From: CAZCEC01 sp964497615
GTDB lineage: Bacteria; Chloroflexota; Anaerolineae; Anaerolineales; UBA6663
Direction of reading: 5' to 3'
DNA length: 64,000 bases
NCBI GenBank assembly: GCA_964497615.1
Contig: CAZCEC010000027.1
Location: 1-64,000 of the forward strand
The first letter of the stretch is position 1. The number at the start of each line of letters is the position of its first letter. This document shows positions 24,896 through 34,364 of the stretch, one piece after another. The position numbers were made by a program, and so were the translations under genes. Under the pieces are notes generated by a model that was not told the DNA's origin, ran no database searches, and saw nothing but the letters and a program-made list of their open reading frames with translations.

Positions 24896-25954
24896 TCACC
24901 TCCCTTCGGCAGCGCTGACGGCCAGGGGTTGCTCGGCCCCGGACGACTCGCGCACAATCAACTCGGTTTCGAGCAGCAATTGAGGGTGGCGAATCTCTTC
25001 GCCCGCCAGCCGGCGGGTGAGTAGTTCGCCGGCGCCCCAACCCAGGCCGTAGGCCGGCAGGCGCACGGTGGTGAGGGGCGGGTCGAGGTATTCGGCCATG
25101 GGCACGTCGTCGAAGCCGACCACGGCCACATCGCCGGGCACGGCGCGGCCGGCGCGGCGGAGCGCGTGCAGCGCACCGAGGGCGACGGTATCGGAGGCGA
25201 CAAAGACGGCCGTGAGGCCGGGGACGGCCTCCAGCAGGGCAGTCATGGCTTCGCCGCCGCTTTGGGGGGTGAAGTTGCCATGGCGCACCCAGGCCGGGTT
25301 GAAGGGCCGGCCGGCGGCTTCGAGGGCCTGGCGGTAGCCGGCCAGGCGGTCGGCGCTGGCGGTGTAGACGGGGTCGGCGTTGGTGATCAGGCCGATCTGG
25401 CGGTGGCCGAGGTCGAGCAAGTGCTGGGTAGCGAGGGCCGCGCCGCCGCGATTGTCCACGTCCACGAAAGAGAGATTCGAGCCGGGAAGCTGACCCAACA
25501 GGACGATGGGCGCGCCGCTGGCGTGAAGGTTCCGCAGGTCATGGTCGTCGGAACGAGGGCCAGAGAGGGCGATGCCGTCCACGTGGCGCTCTTGCAGCAG
25601 GCTGGTGAAGCTGGCCGCGCCTTCCCCGGGCGGGATGGTCTCGAACAGGACTTTGTAACCTTGCTCGGAGGCGGCCTGGGCAAAGCCGTTGAGCACAGTG
25701 GGGACGAAATGGTCGGTGTAGGCCTGGTCGGGGCGCTGATGGAGGACAAAGCCCAGAACGCGGGTGCGGCCGCTGACCATGCGGCGGGCGGTAGCGTCTG
25801 GGTGATAGCCGAGGTCGGCGGCAGCCTGGAGTACAGTGCGGCGGGTTTCGTCGCTGATGCGGATGCCAGCGACGTCGTTCAGGACAAAGGAAACCGTCGT
25901 CCTGGAGACTCCAGCCTTTTCGGCGACGTCACGCGCGGTCGTGCGTTTCGACAT
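24896..25954 (-). CDS. LacI-family transcriptional repressor of the trehalose/maltose-type locus
   Basis: Repressor of 352 residues. The N-terminal helix-turn-helix and hinge (TARDVAEKAGVSRTTVSFVLND) bind DNA. The rest is a periplasmic-binding-protein-like sensor (VLGFVLHQRP, FVDVDNRGGAALATQHLLDLGHRQIGLI, VVGFDDVPMAEYLDPPLTTVRLP). The ATG at 25954 was preferred to the TTG one codon earlier. A strong dyad operator lies 13-45 bp upstream over its own promoter start, so it is autoregulated. By position it also controls the ABC, TreS and OtsAB genes downstream, with the transported sugar or a derivative as inducer. Confidence 0.92.
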   Translation of the reverse strand: MSKRTTARDVAEKAGVSRTTVSFVLNDVAGIRISDETRRTVLQAAADLGYHPDATARRMVSGRTRVLGFVLHQRPDQAYTDHFVPTVLNGFAQAASEQGYKVLFETIPPGEGAASFTSLLQERHVDGIALSGPRSDDHDLRNLHASGAPIVLLGQLPGSNLSFVDVDNRGGAALATQHLLDLGHRQIGLITNADPVYTASADRLAGYRQALEAAGRPFNPAWVRHGNFTPQSGGEAMTALLEAVPGLTAVFVASDTVALGALHALRRAGRAVPGDVAVVGFDDVPMAEYLDPPLTTVRLPAYGLGWGAGELLTRRLAGEEIRHPQLLLETELIVRESSGAEQPLAVSAAEGR

Positions 25955-25966
25955 CAATGGTTATGG

Positions 25967-25999
25967 TTGATAACATGATTTACTAAATCGTGTTACCAA
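25967..25999. promoter_or_regulatory. 33-bp dyad operator of the LacI-family regulator
   Basis: TTGATAACATGATTTA, a central C (25983) and TAAATCGTGTTACCAA form two arms that match at 14 of 16 positions. It covers the expected transcription start of the lacI gene. The size and symmetry are typical for a LacI-type operator, though longer than the usual 14-20 bp core. Confidence 0.75.
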
Positions 26000-26006
26000 T
26001 GCGACC

Positions 26007-26035
26007 ATAGTAAGCCGAAATGCAGGGGGAGTCAA
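26007..26035 (-). promoter_or_regulatory. Sigma-70-type promoter of the lacI gene
   Basis: On the minus strand, TTGACT (26030-26035), 17 bp, then TACTAT (26007-26012). The operator begins eight bases downstream, so a bound repressor would block initiation. Confidence 0.7.
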
Positions 26036-26062
26036 TAGGTTGGCGAACTTAGAAAATACGTT

Positions 26063-27853
26063 CTAATATGCGTCCTTTAGCTCGTTGGATTCCTCGATCG
26101 CCATTTCGATGAACAGGGCGGACGACCAGCCGAAGGTGGAGGCGGCCTTGGGCGGGCCGTTGCCGGTTTCAGGTTCGTAGTACTCGTAGATGTCCTTGTC
26201 GCCCAGCATCATGTCGAGCGAGCGGCGGCGCAGCTCGCGGGCCAGATCGGCGTAGCCGGCGCGGGCCAGGCCCTCCATGAGCAGGTAGTTCACGTTGACC
26301 CAGGTGGGGCCGCGCCACATGATCTGCGACTGGTACTTGGGGTCGTCGAGGGCGACGGTGGGGACGGGGTAGCGGGGCCAAAAGGAGCTTTCGTCGGTGA
26401 GGTGGGCGATGAGGCGGTCGGCGACCTCAGGCGGCATTCGGCCGGTGAGGAGCGGAAACAGGTTAAATGGGGTGCGCACGTTGACGCGCGTGCGCTCGGG
26501 CGGGCGGCTGGCCCAAAACAACCCGGCCTGGGGGTCCCACATGTGCTGGCGCATGCGCTGGGCCATGGCGTCGGCGCGCTCGGCCCATTGGCGGGCCTCC
26601 GCGTCGAGGCCGATGGCGGCAGCCATGCGGCTGAGGGCTTCCTGCTGGAGGCACAGGTAGGTGTTCAGGTCGGGGGCTTCGACGGGCACGCCGTCGTCCC
26701 ACAGGGGACTGTCGTCCAGGCCGGAGGAGTAGGGGTGAAGGTATTCGCACAGGCCGTTGCGGTCGGTGTCGTTGTAGTCGAACCACCAGTTGTTCCAGCG
26801 CACGACCGGCTCGTAGATTTCATCCAGAAATTCACGGTCGCCGTCGGTTTCGTAGAGCTTCCAGGCGGCCCAAGCCAGCAGGGGCGGCTTGGTGACGTCG
26901 GCCTCGATGGGGTGCGTGAGGTGAGTGACGGTGCCCTCGTCGTGGATGGCGTCGGGAATCATGCCATCCTCGCGCTGGTGGTCCAGCACAATGCGGATCT
27001 GGTCCTTGGCGAGGGGCATCTCGAGGTGGCGATAAGCCAGCGCGTGAAAGAAAGCATCCCACTGCCAGACGCCGACGTAGTGCAGCTTGGAGGGCGTCAT
27101 GGCCTCGCGGGTGGTGTAGAAGCGGGTGGAGATGAGGCCGGCGCGCATGATCCACCAGGCGTAGTAATACTGGGCGCGGAGGTGCTCGGCCACGGGCGGC
27201 GCGGCAGCAAACCATTTGTGCCAGCGCTGGGCGGCGAGGTCGAAGGCGGCCTGGGCAGGGGGCATGGAACGATTGAAGCCCAAACGCGGGGTGATGTTGA
27301 TCAGGACGGCGCGGGGCGCGTCGCCGGCCTCGAAGCGGAGGCGCACGTGGTGGTGACCGGCGGTTTGGGCGACGGCCTCATTTTGGGTGAGCGCGGCATT
27401 GGTGGTGTAGGCGATGTTGCGGCGGATGTCGCCGGTAAGGCGCAGCACGCCGCCGCGCCGGTCGGTCTGGCAGCGGTCCAGGTTGGCGCGGAAGGAGAGG
27501 CCGCAGGGGCCGGGCGGCAGGGCCAGGATGAGGGTCTCGGCGTCGAAAAAGGCCAGGCTGAAATCGCCGGCGGGGGTCTGGCAGTCGAGGCGGTGCGGAT
27601 AGGTGGTCACTTGCAAGGGCAAAGGCTCGCCGTCGGCGCCGGTGAAGGTCCACTCGTCCACCAGGGGCGGCCGGTCGCGGTAAGCGGCCAGTTGGCCGGC
27701 CTGCTTGAACCAGCGCTCGGCCAGCCGCACCTGGAGGTGCTGGTTGGTGCGGAAGACCATCAGCCGTGAGCCGCGGTCGCTGAAGGGGACGTGGTGCAGG
27801 TCAATGCGGTTCTTGAGGAGCAAGAGATAGGGCGATTGGAAGTCAGTCAGCAT
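26063..27853 (-). CDS. GH63-like glycoside hydrolase (alpha-glucosidase type)
   Basis: Enzyme of 596 residues without signal peptide, so cytoplasmic. The C-terminal (alpha/alpha)6 barrel has YVGVWQWDAFFHALAYRHLE, DGMIPDAIHDEG, IMWRGPTWVNVNYLLMEGL and the terminal IYEYYEPETGNG with STFGWSSALFIEMA. These are the signatures of GH63 and related mannosylglycerate/glucosylglycerate hydrolases. The N-terminal 200 residues are a beta-sandwich. GGAG lies eight bases before the ATG, and a TTGAAA/TAGGAT promoter is just upstream. It starts the minus-strand locus, before lacI. Candidates are a glucosylglycerate-type hydrolase or an alpha-glucosidase acting on imported sugar. A trehalase (GH37, same fold) is less likely. 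Confidence 0.78.
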   Translation of the reverse strand: MLTDFQSPYLLLLKNRIDLHHVPFSDRGSRLMVFRTNQHLQVRLAERWFKQAGQLAAYRDRPPLVDEWTFTGADGEPLPLQVTTYPHRLDCQTPAGDFSLAFFDAETLILALPPGPCGLSFRANLDRCQTDRRGGVLRLTGDIRRNIAYTTNAALTQNEAVAQTAGHHHVRLRFEAGDAPRAVLINITPRLGFNRSMPPAQAAFDLAAQRWHKWFAAAPPVAEHLRAQYYYAWWIMRAGLISTRFYTTREAMTPSKLHYVGVWQWDAFFHALAYRHLEMPLAKDQIRIVLDHQREDGMIPDAIHDEGTVTHLTHPIEADVTKPPLLAWAAWKLYETDGDREFLDEIYEPVVRWNNWWFDYNDTDRNGLCEYLHPYSSGLDDSPLWDDGVPVEAPDLNTYLCLQQEALSRMAAAIGLDAEARQWAERADAMAQRMRQHMWDPQAGLFWASRPPERTRVNVRTPFNLFPLLTGRMPPEVADRLIAHLTDESSFWPRYPVPTVALDDPKYQSQIMWRGPTWVNVNYLLMEGLARAGYADLARELRRRSLDMMLGDKDIYEYYEPETGNGPPKAASTFGWSSALFIEMAIEESNELKDAY

Positions 27854-27886
27854 GCACTACTCCGGGTCAGGGCTGGACGTGGGGCT

Positions 27887-27915
27887 ATCCTAATACAGGG
27901 GAAGGGAGATTTCAA
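27887..27915 (-). promoter_or_regulatory. Sigma-70-type promoter of the GH63-like gene
   Basis: TTGAAA (27910-27915), 17 bp, TAGGAT (27887-27892), ending 33 bp before the start codon. The mRNA would have a short leader with GGAG. Confidence 0.6.
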
Positions 27916-28077
27916 CCCTGCCGGAGGAAAGGCAAAGAAGACTGGATAGGGGGCTGGCACCGATGAGGGGCGGCAGGCCTGGGTTTTCATTGTCGCTGGC
28001 TGAACCGCATTGACCGCCGGCTGGCGGGTTTCTTGCATCCCTGGGATGATTGAGACGGGTCCGGGTGGAGCTGAAAT

Positions 28078-31000
28078 GTGATGAAATCGGGCAAATTTAG
28101 CGGTCTGGGGACGCGGAGTTGGCTGGGGTTGGCGGCGCTGGCGTTTGTAGGTGTGGCGGCATTGGGGCCAGCGACGGCGGTCGCACACGCCCCAGATGGC
28201 GTCGCCCAAGTCTACGTGCTGGATACGCGCGGGAGCGAGGTGCTGGTGTTGCTGCTGCCGGAGGGCGAGCTGGCGCGGCAAGGTCCAGGCGGGGTGGAGC
28301 GCCTGGGAGTGACGGCGCTTTCGGCGCGGTATCTGCCGGATGGGGCGGTGGCGGTGGTAGACGAGGCGTACGCGCTGTGGCGGCTGGATGGCGCGGGCCT
28401 GCATGCCTGGCTGCCGCCTGGAAGCGCCAATGCCCCTTTGTTGGTCAGCCCGGATGGAAGGTCAATCGCCTATCTGAAGCCGCTGGACCTTCTGCCCGGG
28501 GCTGAGTTCCCGCTGGGGAATGCGGTGGCGGTGCGGGACCTGGCAGGGGGCGAGGAGCGGGTGCTGCTGGCCGTGCCAGGGGTGACGGTGCAGCTCTACG
28601 GCTGGGTGGGCGATGAGCTAGTGGTGCGGGTGCCCACCTGGACCGTGAGCGCGGATGGAAAAGGGGTGGAGCCTGAGAAGAGCCTGACTCTGGCGCGGCT
28701 GGGCACGTTTGGGCCGAACGTGCCGCGCGCAGCGGCCGTGCTGCCGGCGGTGAGGGCGGGCAGTCATGTTCCCCAGACCTCACTGGATCAGCGCTACCTG
28801 GCCTACACCGGCGCGACGGGTGCAGTGGTGGCGGACCTGGCGACGGGCGAGTATGCCGTGTATGCGGGGCGGGCGACGCCGTGGTGGACCGAGAGCGGGT
28901 TGACGGCGCTGGACGGCACGGGGGCGCGCGAGGCGATGGCGTGGCAGCAGGCGGACTTTGGACCGGCGGCTGCTGCCAGCGGGCCGGTGGCGCTGCCGAG
29001 CGCCCTGGCGGACCCGAGGGTGGGGAACGGCGCAGCGCCGGGGGCGGCACAGGGCTTCCTGTTCTACCGGCCGGTGCCGCCGTTCGTGGGCGCGCGGCAG
29101 ATACGGGTCTCCGCCTACTATGACCTGGACCCAGATGCGGCGGAGATTGCCGATTGGCTGGGGTGGGTGGGCTCGACCTGGATCTACGGGCGCGCCTACG
29201 ATGGGCACCGGGGCACCGACTACGACNNNNNNNNNNCGACGCGGTGTACATCTCCGCGCCGGGCACCGTCTACCAGGTGACGGTGGACTGCAATAACTAT
29301 TATCCGGGCGGGCCGGGCAGCTTTGGGACGCACGTGCGCATGAGCCACGGCGTGATGGCGGACGGCAACACCTATTACACGATTTACGGGCACCTCAAAT
29401 GCGACGGGGTGCAGACCGTCACCGGGGCGGTGTACACCAGCCTGCCGTCGCAGATCGGACTGATGGGCAACACCGGCTACAGCACCGGCGACCACCTGCA
29501 CCTGGAGGTGCGGCGCAACGGGCAGGTGGCAGTGGATCCGTACAGCCTGGGCATCATCGGCGGGTTCCCGGCGCCGTTCAGCACGATCGGCGATGTGCAG
29601 GGCACGGTGCGCACGCCAGATGGCGCGCCGGCCGCGGGGGCGCGGATCAAGTTTTTGTATGACGGCGAGTACTACTCCGCCGTCACCGGGGCTGATGGGT
29701 ACTATCGATTCAATAATCTGGACGTTGGACCGATTACGGTTGGGGCGGCCGGGGGGGCGCGGTATGGCGTCACCAACGGCACGGTGAGCGGCGGGGCGCT
29801 GATAACCCTGCCCGATCTGGTGCTGAGCAATTGCGCAGGCACGCTCACTGGCGCGGACGGCTGTTTGGCGCGGACCTTCGACGCCGCGATCTACGTGACG
29901 GATGTTACCGTGCCCGACCCGGCGGTGTACGCTCCGGGCACGCCGCTCACCAAGACCTGGCGGCTGCGCAATGCCGGCACCACGNNNNNNNNNNCGACCT
30001 GGGGGCCGGGCTATCAATTGGCCTTCATCGCCGGGGACCAGCGCGGCGCGCCTCTGGCTATTAACGTGCCCAACACCCCGCCGGGCGGGGAGGCCGACCT
30101 GACGACGCTGCTGAACGCGCCGGCCGAGAACGGGATGCGGCGTGGCTATTGGCGGATGCGCAATGCGCAGGGGGTGTACTTTGGCTCGACGGTGTGGGTG
30201 GAGGTGAACGTCGCGCCCGCGTCGAGCTATCTGACCCTGACGGCGAACCCGCCCTCGCCCGCAGCGGCGGGCACGGTGCTGATCACGGCCACGGTGCAGG
30301 GCATGCCGGACTATCGCGCCATGCGGCTGCTGCTGGACGGGACGGTGATGGCCGAGACGACAGCCGCCAGCCTGGGCTATGCGTGGAGCACGGCGGGCTA
30401 CGCGGCGGTGGAGCACAGCCTGACGGTCGAGGCGGCGACGAACGCGGACCCGGATTGGATGCACCCGGAGCGGCTGGGCAGGGTGTATCAACTGCTGGAG
30501 GAGGGCGCGGCCAATGCGGCGGGGAGCGGCGCCGCGGCGCCCGGCTGCACAGTGCAGGCGCTGCCGGGCAGCGTCGCCGGGCCGAGCTTTGCGGTGAGCT
30601 GGGCGGCCTCGGGCGGCGAGGGCGGGATTGGCGCCTACGAGGTTCAGTTTCTTGACTCGGGGCGGGGCGCATGGCGGACCTGGCTGAGCGACGTGAACAG
30701 CACCTCGGGCACGTTCACGGGGCAGGCAGGCCACCGTTATTCCTTCCGGTGTCGCGCGACCGATGGCAGCAACCAGACGGGGAGTTTCCCCGGCGCGGGC
30801 GACACCGAAACGACGGTGGGGGGCGCGGGCGGTGGCGCTGACCTGAATGTGGCGGGACTCATCGCGGCGACCAACCCGGCGGGCGGGCTGTGGGCGCAAT
30901 TGACCATCCAAAACGAAGGCGCGGCCTCGACCGGGCGCGGGTTTCTGGTGGACCTGTATCTGAACGACCCGCCCAGCGGTCCATTCGACTTTGGGGGCAG

Positions 31001-31592
31001 CATTTACACCTGGGTGAGCGAGCCGTTGGCAGCGGGGGCGACCCTGACCCTGGCCGCGCCGGTGACGCAGGGAAGCGGCGAGATCAGCGCGACCCTGTAT
31101 GCGTATGTGGACTCGACGGACGTGATCGCGGAGACGGACGAGGGCGACAACGCGTTCCTGACGGGCGTGACGAACTGCTTGGCGGCCGAGGACGCCTACG
31201 AGGACGACGGCGGGCCGGCATTGGCCAAGCCCCTCAATCCGGGCAATGTGCAGGCGCACACCATCGGCGGGCCGGGCGATGAAGACTGGTTCGCGCTGGG
31301 CGTCAGCTATGGGCGCTTCTACACCCTGGTGACCTCCGGCCTGGGGACGTGGGTGGACACGCGGCTGCGCATCGTGGGCGCGGATGGCCAGCAGGTGTTA
31401 GCCGCTAACGACGACCTGAGCGGCACCTCGCTGGCGTCGAAGCTGGGCTGGTCGCCGCCCGCGCCGGGAACTTACTACGCGGTGGTGGACAACTGGCACC
31501 CGGCGGTGGGCGGCTGCGACGCGGGTTACACCCTGAGCCTGGCGGATATTGGGGCGGGGTGGGTGGCGTTTCTGCCAATCTTGAACCGGTGA
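28078..31592 (+). CDS. Secreted multidomain M23 metallopeptidase, interrupted by two scaffold gaps
   Basis: Read as one gene of about 1170 residues broken by two 10-N gaps. A signal peptide (MKSGKFSGLG, hydrophobic core, AVA) precedes a propeller-like region (LVSPDGRSIAYL). The M23 domain starts with YDGHRGTDYD just before the first gap and continues with IYGHLKCDG and DHLHLEV, giving the zinc and catalytic His. Next come a carboxypeptidase-regulatory-like domain (VQGTVRTPDGAPAAGARIKF), an NBR1-type Ig domain across the second gap (KTWRLRNAGTT, gap, TWGPGYQLAF), Ig-like parts, a CARDB domain (ADLNVAGLIAATNPAGG) and a PPC domain (GPGDEDWFALGV). It ends in FLPILNR. The frame differs across the first gap only because ten Ns is not the real length. 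It probably cuts peptidoglycan. Confidence 0.85.
29227..29236. other. Scaffold gap (10 N) inside the M23 catalytic domain
   Basis: The left side ends on a complete codon. The right side begins with one base before a codon, so the true gap must be 2 modulo 3 bases long (or an overlap of 4) to keep the frame. The flanks both contain CGAC. Family spacing between HxGTD and the next strand suggests a few missing residues. Confidence 0.95.
29985..29994. other. Scaffold gap (10 N) inside the NBR1-like Ig domain
   Basis: The flanks read ACCACG before and CGACCTGG after. Joining them on the shared CG would give N-A-G-T-T-T-W-G, the usual start of this domain, so the gap may hide a short overlap and no missing sequence. 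Confidence 0.95.
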
Positions 31593-31621
31593 GGGGCGCG
31601 TGCGGCGCGGTAGGGCTGGGG

Positions 31622-31627
31622 TAGAAT
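31622..31627 (+). promoter_or_regulatory. -10 box TAGAAT, leaderless MalT-like gene
   Basis: TAGAAT ends seven bases before the GTG at 31635 with no Shine-Dalgarno, so the message should start on or beside the start codon. Confidence 0.45.
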
Positions 31628-31634
31628 CCACGGC

Positions 31635-34310
31635 GTGATCGCCGAGAGTCCCTTGCTAAGGGCCAAGCTGTATATTCCCCCACCGCGAGTGGGGCAGGTG
31701 GCGCGGCCACGCCTCGTCCAGCGGCTGGATGAGGTGTTGGAAACAGGACGGAGGCTGGCGGTCGTCAGCGCGCCGGCCGGGTACGGCAAGTCCACGCTGC
31801 TGGCGGAGTGGGTACGGGGCGCGCCAGGACCGGTGGGCTGGCTGAGCGTGGATGAGGACGATAATGACCCGGCGCGGTTCCTGCCGCACCTGATCGCGGC
31901 GCTGAGAAACGTCCGGCCGGGGGCGGGCGAGGCGGCGCTGGCGCGACTGCGCGGGCCGCAGGGGGCGCGCGACCTGAAGCCGGTCCTGAACAGTCTGGCC
32001 AATGACCTGCCGCCCAGGGACGGACCGCCGGGCGTGCTGGTGCTGGATGACTGCCACCTGATCGCGGCCGAGGCCTCCCACGAGCTTATTGCCTTTCTGC
32101 TGGATCGCCTGCCGGCCGACCTGCGGCTGGTGGCGGCGGGCCGCGTGGAGCCGCCGCTGCCGTTGGCGCGGCTGCGAGCGCGCGGGCAGTTGGTAGAGCT
32201 TGGCCTGGCGGACCTGGCCTTTACGATCTCCGAAGCTGCCGGTTTTTTGAGCGAGGCGATGGGACTGGAACTGGCGGACGCGCAGGTGCGGGCGCTGGAG
32301 GGGCGCACGGAAGGCTGGGCGGCGGGGCTGCAACTGGCGGCGCTGGCGCTGCACGCCGCGCCAGACGCACAAGCGCTGATCCAGACGCTTTCAGGCAGCC
32401 ATCGCTATATCAGCGATTACCTGGTGGCCGAGGTGCTGGAGCTGCAGCCGGAGCCGGTCCGGCAGTTCCTGCTGCACACGAGCGTGCTGGAGCGGATGGC
32501 GGCGGGGCTGTGCGCGGGGCTGATGGGGGTCAGCGAAGCTGAGGCGCAGGCCCGGCTGGACGAGCTGGACCAGGCGCGGCTGTTTCTCATCCCGCTGGAT
32601 GGCGAGCGGCGGTGGTATCGCTATCATCACCTGTTTGGCGAGGCGCTGCGGGAGCAGTTGCGCCGGACGCAGCCGGATGTGGAGCCGGCACTGCGCCGGC
32701 GCGCCGCGACGTGGTTTGCCGGTCAGGACCTGCTGGACGAGGCGATTCACCATGCGCTGGCGGCGCGCGACTATGACAGCGCGGCGGCGTGGATTGACAT
32801 CGCCAGCGACCAGATGATCCGGCTGGGGCAGTTGAGGACGATCCGGAACTGGCTCGAGGCGCTGCCGGGCGCGGTGGTGCGCGGCGACCCGGCGCTGTGC
32901 GTTTGGCAGTGCTGGACCCTCCTAGACGCGGATCGGCTGGCCGAACTGGAGCCATTCCTCCAGGCGGCCGAGGCGGCGCTGCAGATGCCGGGCCGTTTCG
33001 CGAGTGGAGAGAACCGCAGCCAACTGGCTGGGCAACTGGCCGTCATCCGCAGCCAGCGAGCCTATCGCCAGGGCCAGCCGGAAGAAGGCATGCACTTTGC
33101 GCGCGAGGCGCTGCGCACCCTGTCGCCGCTGCAAGTCTCGCTTAGGAGTTTTGTAGGCCTCAACCTGGGGGATAGATACCTGCGCCTTGGCGAGGCCGAC
33201 GCCGCCGACGTGCCGTTGAGCGAGGCGCATAACGCCATGCGGGCAGTGCATCACCCGTTCATCCGGCTGCAGATTGCCGAGTCGCTGGCAGAACTGCGCT
33301 GGCTGCAGGGCCGGCTGCGGGCAGCGGCGGAGGTGAGCCGGGAGGCGTTGAAGCTGGTAGGCCAGCATGGGCTGGATTCGCTGGCGGCCGGGCTGCACGA
33401 GCGGCTGGGACTGGTATATCTCGAATGGCACGCATTGGACCAGGCCGCGCAGCAGGCGGAGGCGATGGCGCGCGTGACGCGGCGCAACAACGATGCGGCG
33501 GGGGAGGCCCAGGCGGGGTTGTTGGGGGCGCGGATCCTCCAGGCGCGGGGCGAGGGTGCGGCGGCGGAAGAGGCCATCAACGAGGCCTGCCGCCAGCTTG
33601 CGCCGCTCAACGATGAGTATTTGGACCGGTGGCTGGGGGCGTGGCTGGCCCGCTTCTGGCTGACGGCTGGGCAGGTGGAGCGGGCGCGGGCGGCGCTGGA
33701 GCAGGCCAGCGGGCGCGCCAGCAGGACCGAGTTCGAGGCGCAACTGCTGGCCCGGGTGCGGCTGGCGGAGGGGCACGCACCAGAGGCGCTGGCACTGGTC
33801 AAGCGTGTGCGGGCGGTGGCGGAGCAGGCGGGGCGGCATGGTCCGGCCCTGCGGGCGCGGGTGACGCAGGCGCTGGCGCACGAGGCGCAGGGGCAGTCGT
33901 CCCAAGCGCTGCGGGTGCTGGAGGGCGCCCTGAGAGCCGCTGCGCCGGAGGGATTTGTGCGGATATTTCTGGATGATGGCGCGCCAGCGGTGCGGCTGTT
34001 AGGGCGGCTGTCGCAGGCCCATCCGCAAAGGGGGTATGCCGACCGGCTGCTGCAATTGGCGGGAGCGGGCGAAGCTGCGTCTGCTGTCGAGATAGCGCCC
34101 AGTGTGCCAGGAGCGGTGGAGCCGTTGACGGGGCGCGAACGCGAGGTGCTGCAACTGCTGGCGGCCGGGCTGAGCAATCAGGAGATCGCGGTGCGGCTGG
34201 TGGTAGCCGTGGACACGGTGCGCTGGTACAGCAAACAAATCTACCGCAAGCTGGCGGTGCACAACCGCACCCAGGCGGTGCTGCGGGCGCAGGCGCTGGG
34301 GCTGGCCTAG
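31635..34310 (+). CDS. MalT-like LuxR-family ATP-dependent transcriptional regulator
   Basis: Large STAND-type regulator of 891 residues. The N-terminal NTPase has Walker A APAGYGKST (about residues 47-55) and a Walker B-like LVLDDCHLI, followed by the winged-helix and arm region (RYISDYLVAEVLELQPEPVRQFLL). Residues 400-800 are TPR-like helices that form the sensor. The C-terminal LuxR helix-turn-helix reads LTGREREVLQLLAAGLSNQE with recognition segment DTVRWYSKQIYRKL. The GTG at 31635 is probably leaderless. It lies between the M23 peptidase and the first kelch lipoprotein on the same strand, so control of surface-protein genes is a fair guess. The inducer is unknown. Confidence 0.92.
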   Translation: MIAESPLLRAKLYIPPPRVGQVARPRLVQRLDEVLETGRRLAVVSAPAGYGKSTLLAEWVRGAPGPVGWLSVDEDDNDPARFLPHLIAALRNVRPGAGEAALARLRGPQGARDLKPVLNSLANDLPPRDGPPGVLVLDDCHLIAAEASHELIAFLLDRLPADLRLVAAGRVEPPLPLARLRARGQLVELGLADLAFTISEAAGFLSEAMGLELADAQVRALEGRTEGWAAGLQLAALALHAAPDAQALIQTLSGSHRYISDYLVAEVLELQPEPVRQFLLHTSVLERMAAGLCAGLMGVSEAEAQARLDELDQARLFLIPLDGERRWYRYHHLFGEALREQLRRTQPDVEPALRRRAATWFAGQDLLDEAIHHALAARDYDSAAAWIDIASDQMIRLGQLRTIRNWLEALPGAVVRGDPALCVWQCWTLLDADRLAELEPFLQAAEAALQMPGRFASGENRSQLAGQLAVIRSQRAYRQGQPEEGMHFAREALRTLSPLQVSLRSFVGLNLGDRYLRLGEADAADVPLSEAHNAMRAVHHPFIRLQIAESLAELRWLQGRLRAAAEVSREALKLVGQHGLDSLAAGLHERLGLVYLEWHALDQAAQQAEAMARVTRRNNDAAGEAQAGLLGARILQARGEGAAAEEAINEACRQLAPLNDEYLDRWLGAWLARFWLTAGQVERARAALEQASGRASRTEFEAQLLARVRLAEGHAPEALALVKRVRAVAEQAGRHGPALRARVTQALAHEAQGQSSQALRVLEGALRAAAPEGFVRIFLDDGAPAVRLLGRLSQAHPQRGYADRLLQLAGAGEAASAVEIAPSVPGAVEPLTGREREVLQLLAAGLSNQEIAVRLVVAVDTVRWYSKQIYRKLAVHNRTQAVLRAQALGLA

Positions 34311-34364
34311 ATTCACCCTGGATGGGGGATGACGGGCACGGGCGGGGGCGGTAGCCTGCCTTTC

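Noticed and set aside
29154..29280. Programmed frameshift in the M23 gene
   Set aside because: The shift coincides with a 10-N scaffold gap of arbitrary length.
29220..31259. A 679-codon open frame antisense to the M23 gene
   Set aside because: It is rich in Arg, His and Pro, spans both N gaps, has no recognisable motif and lies opposite a clear multidomain gene.
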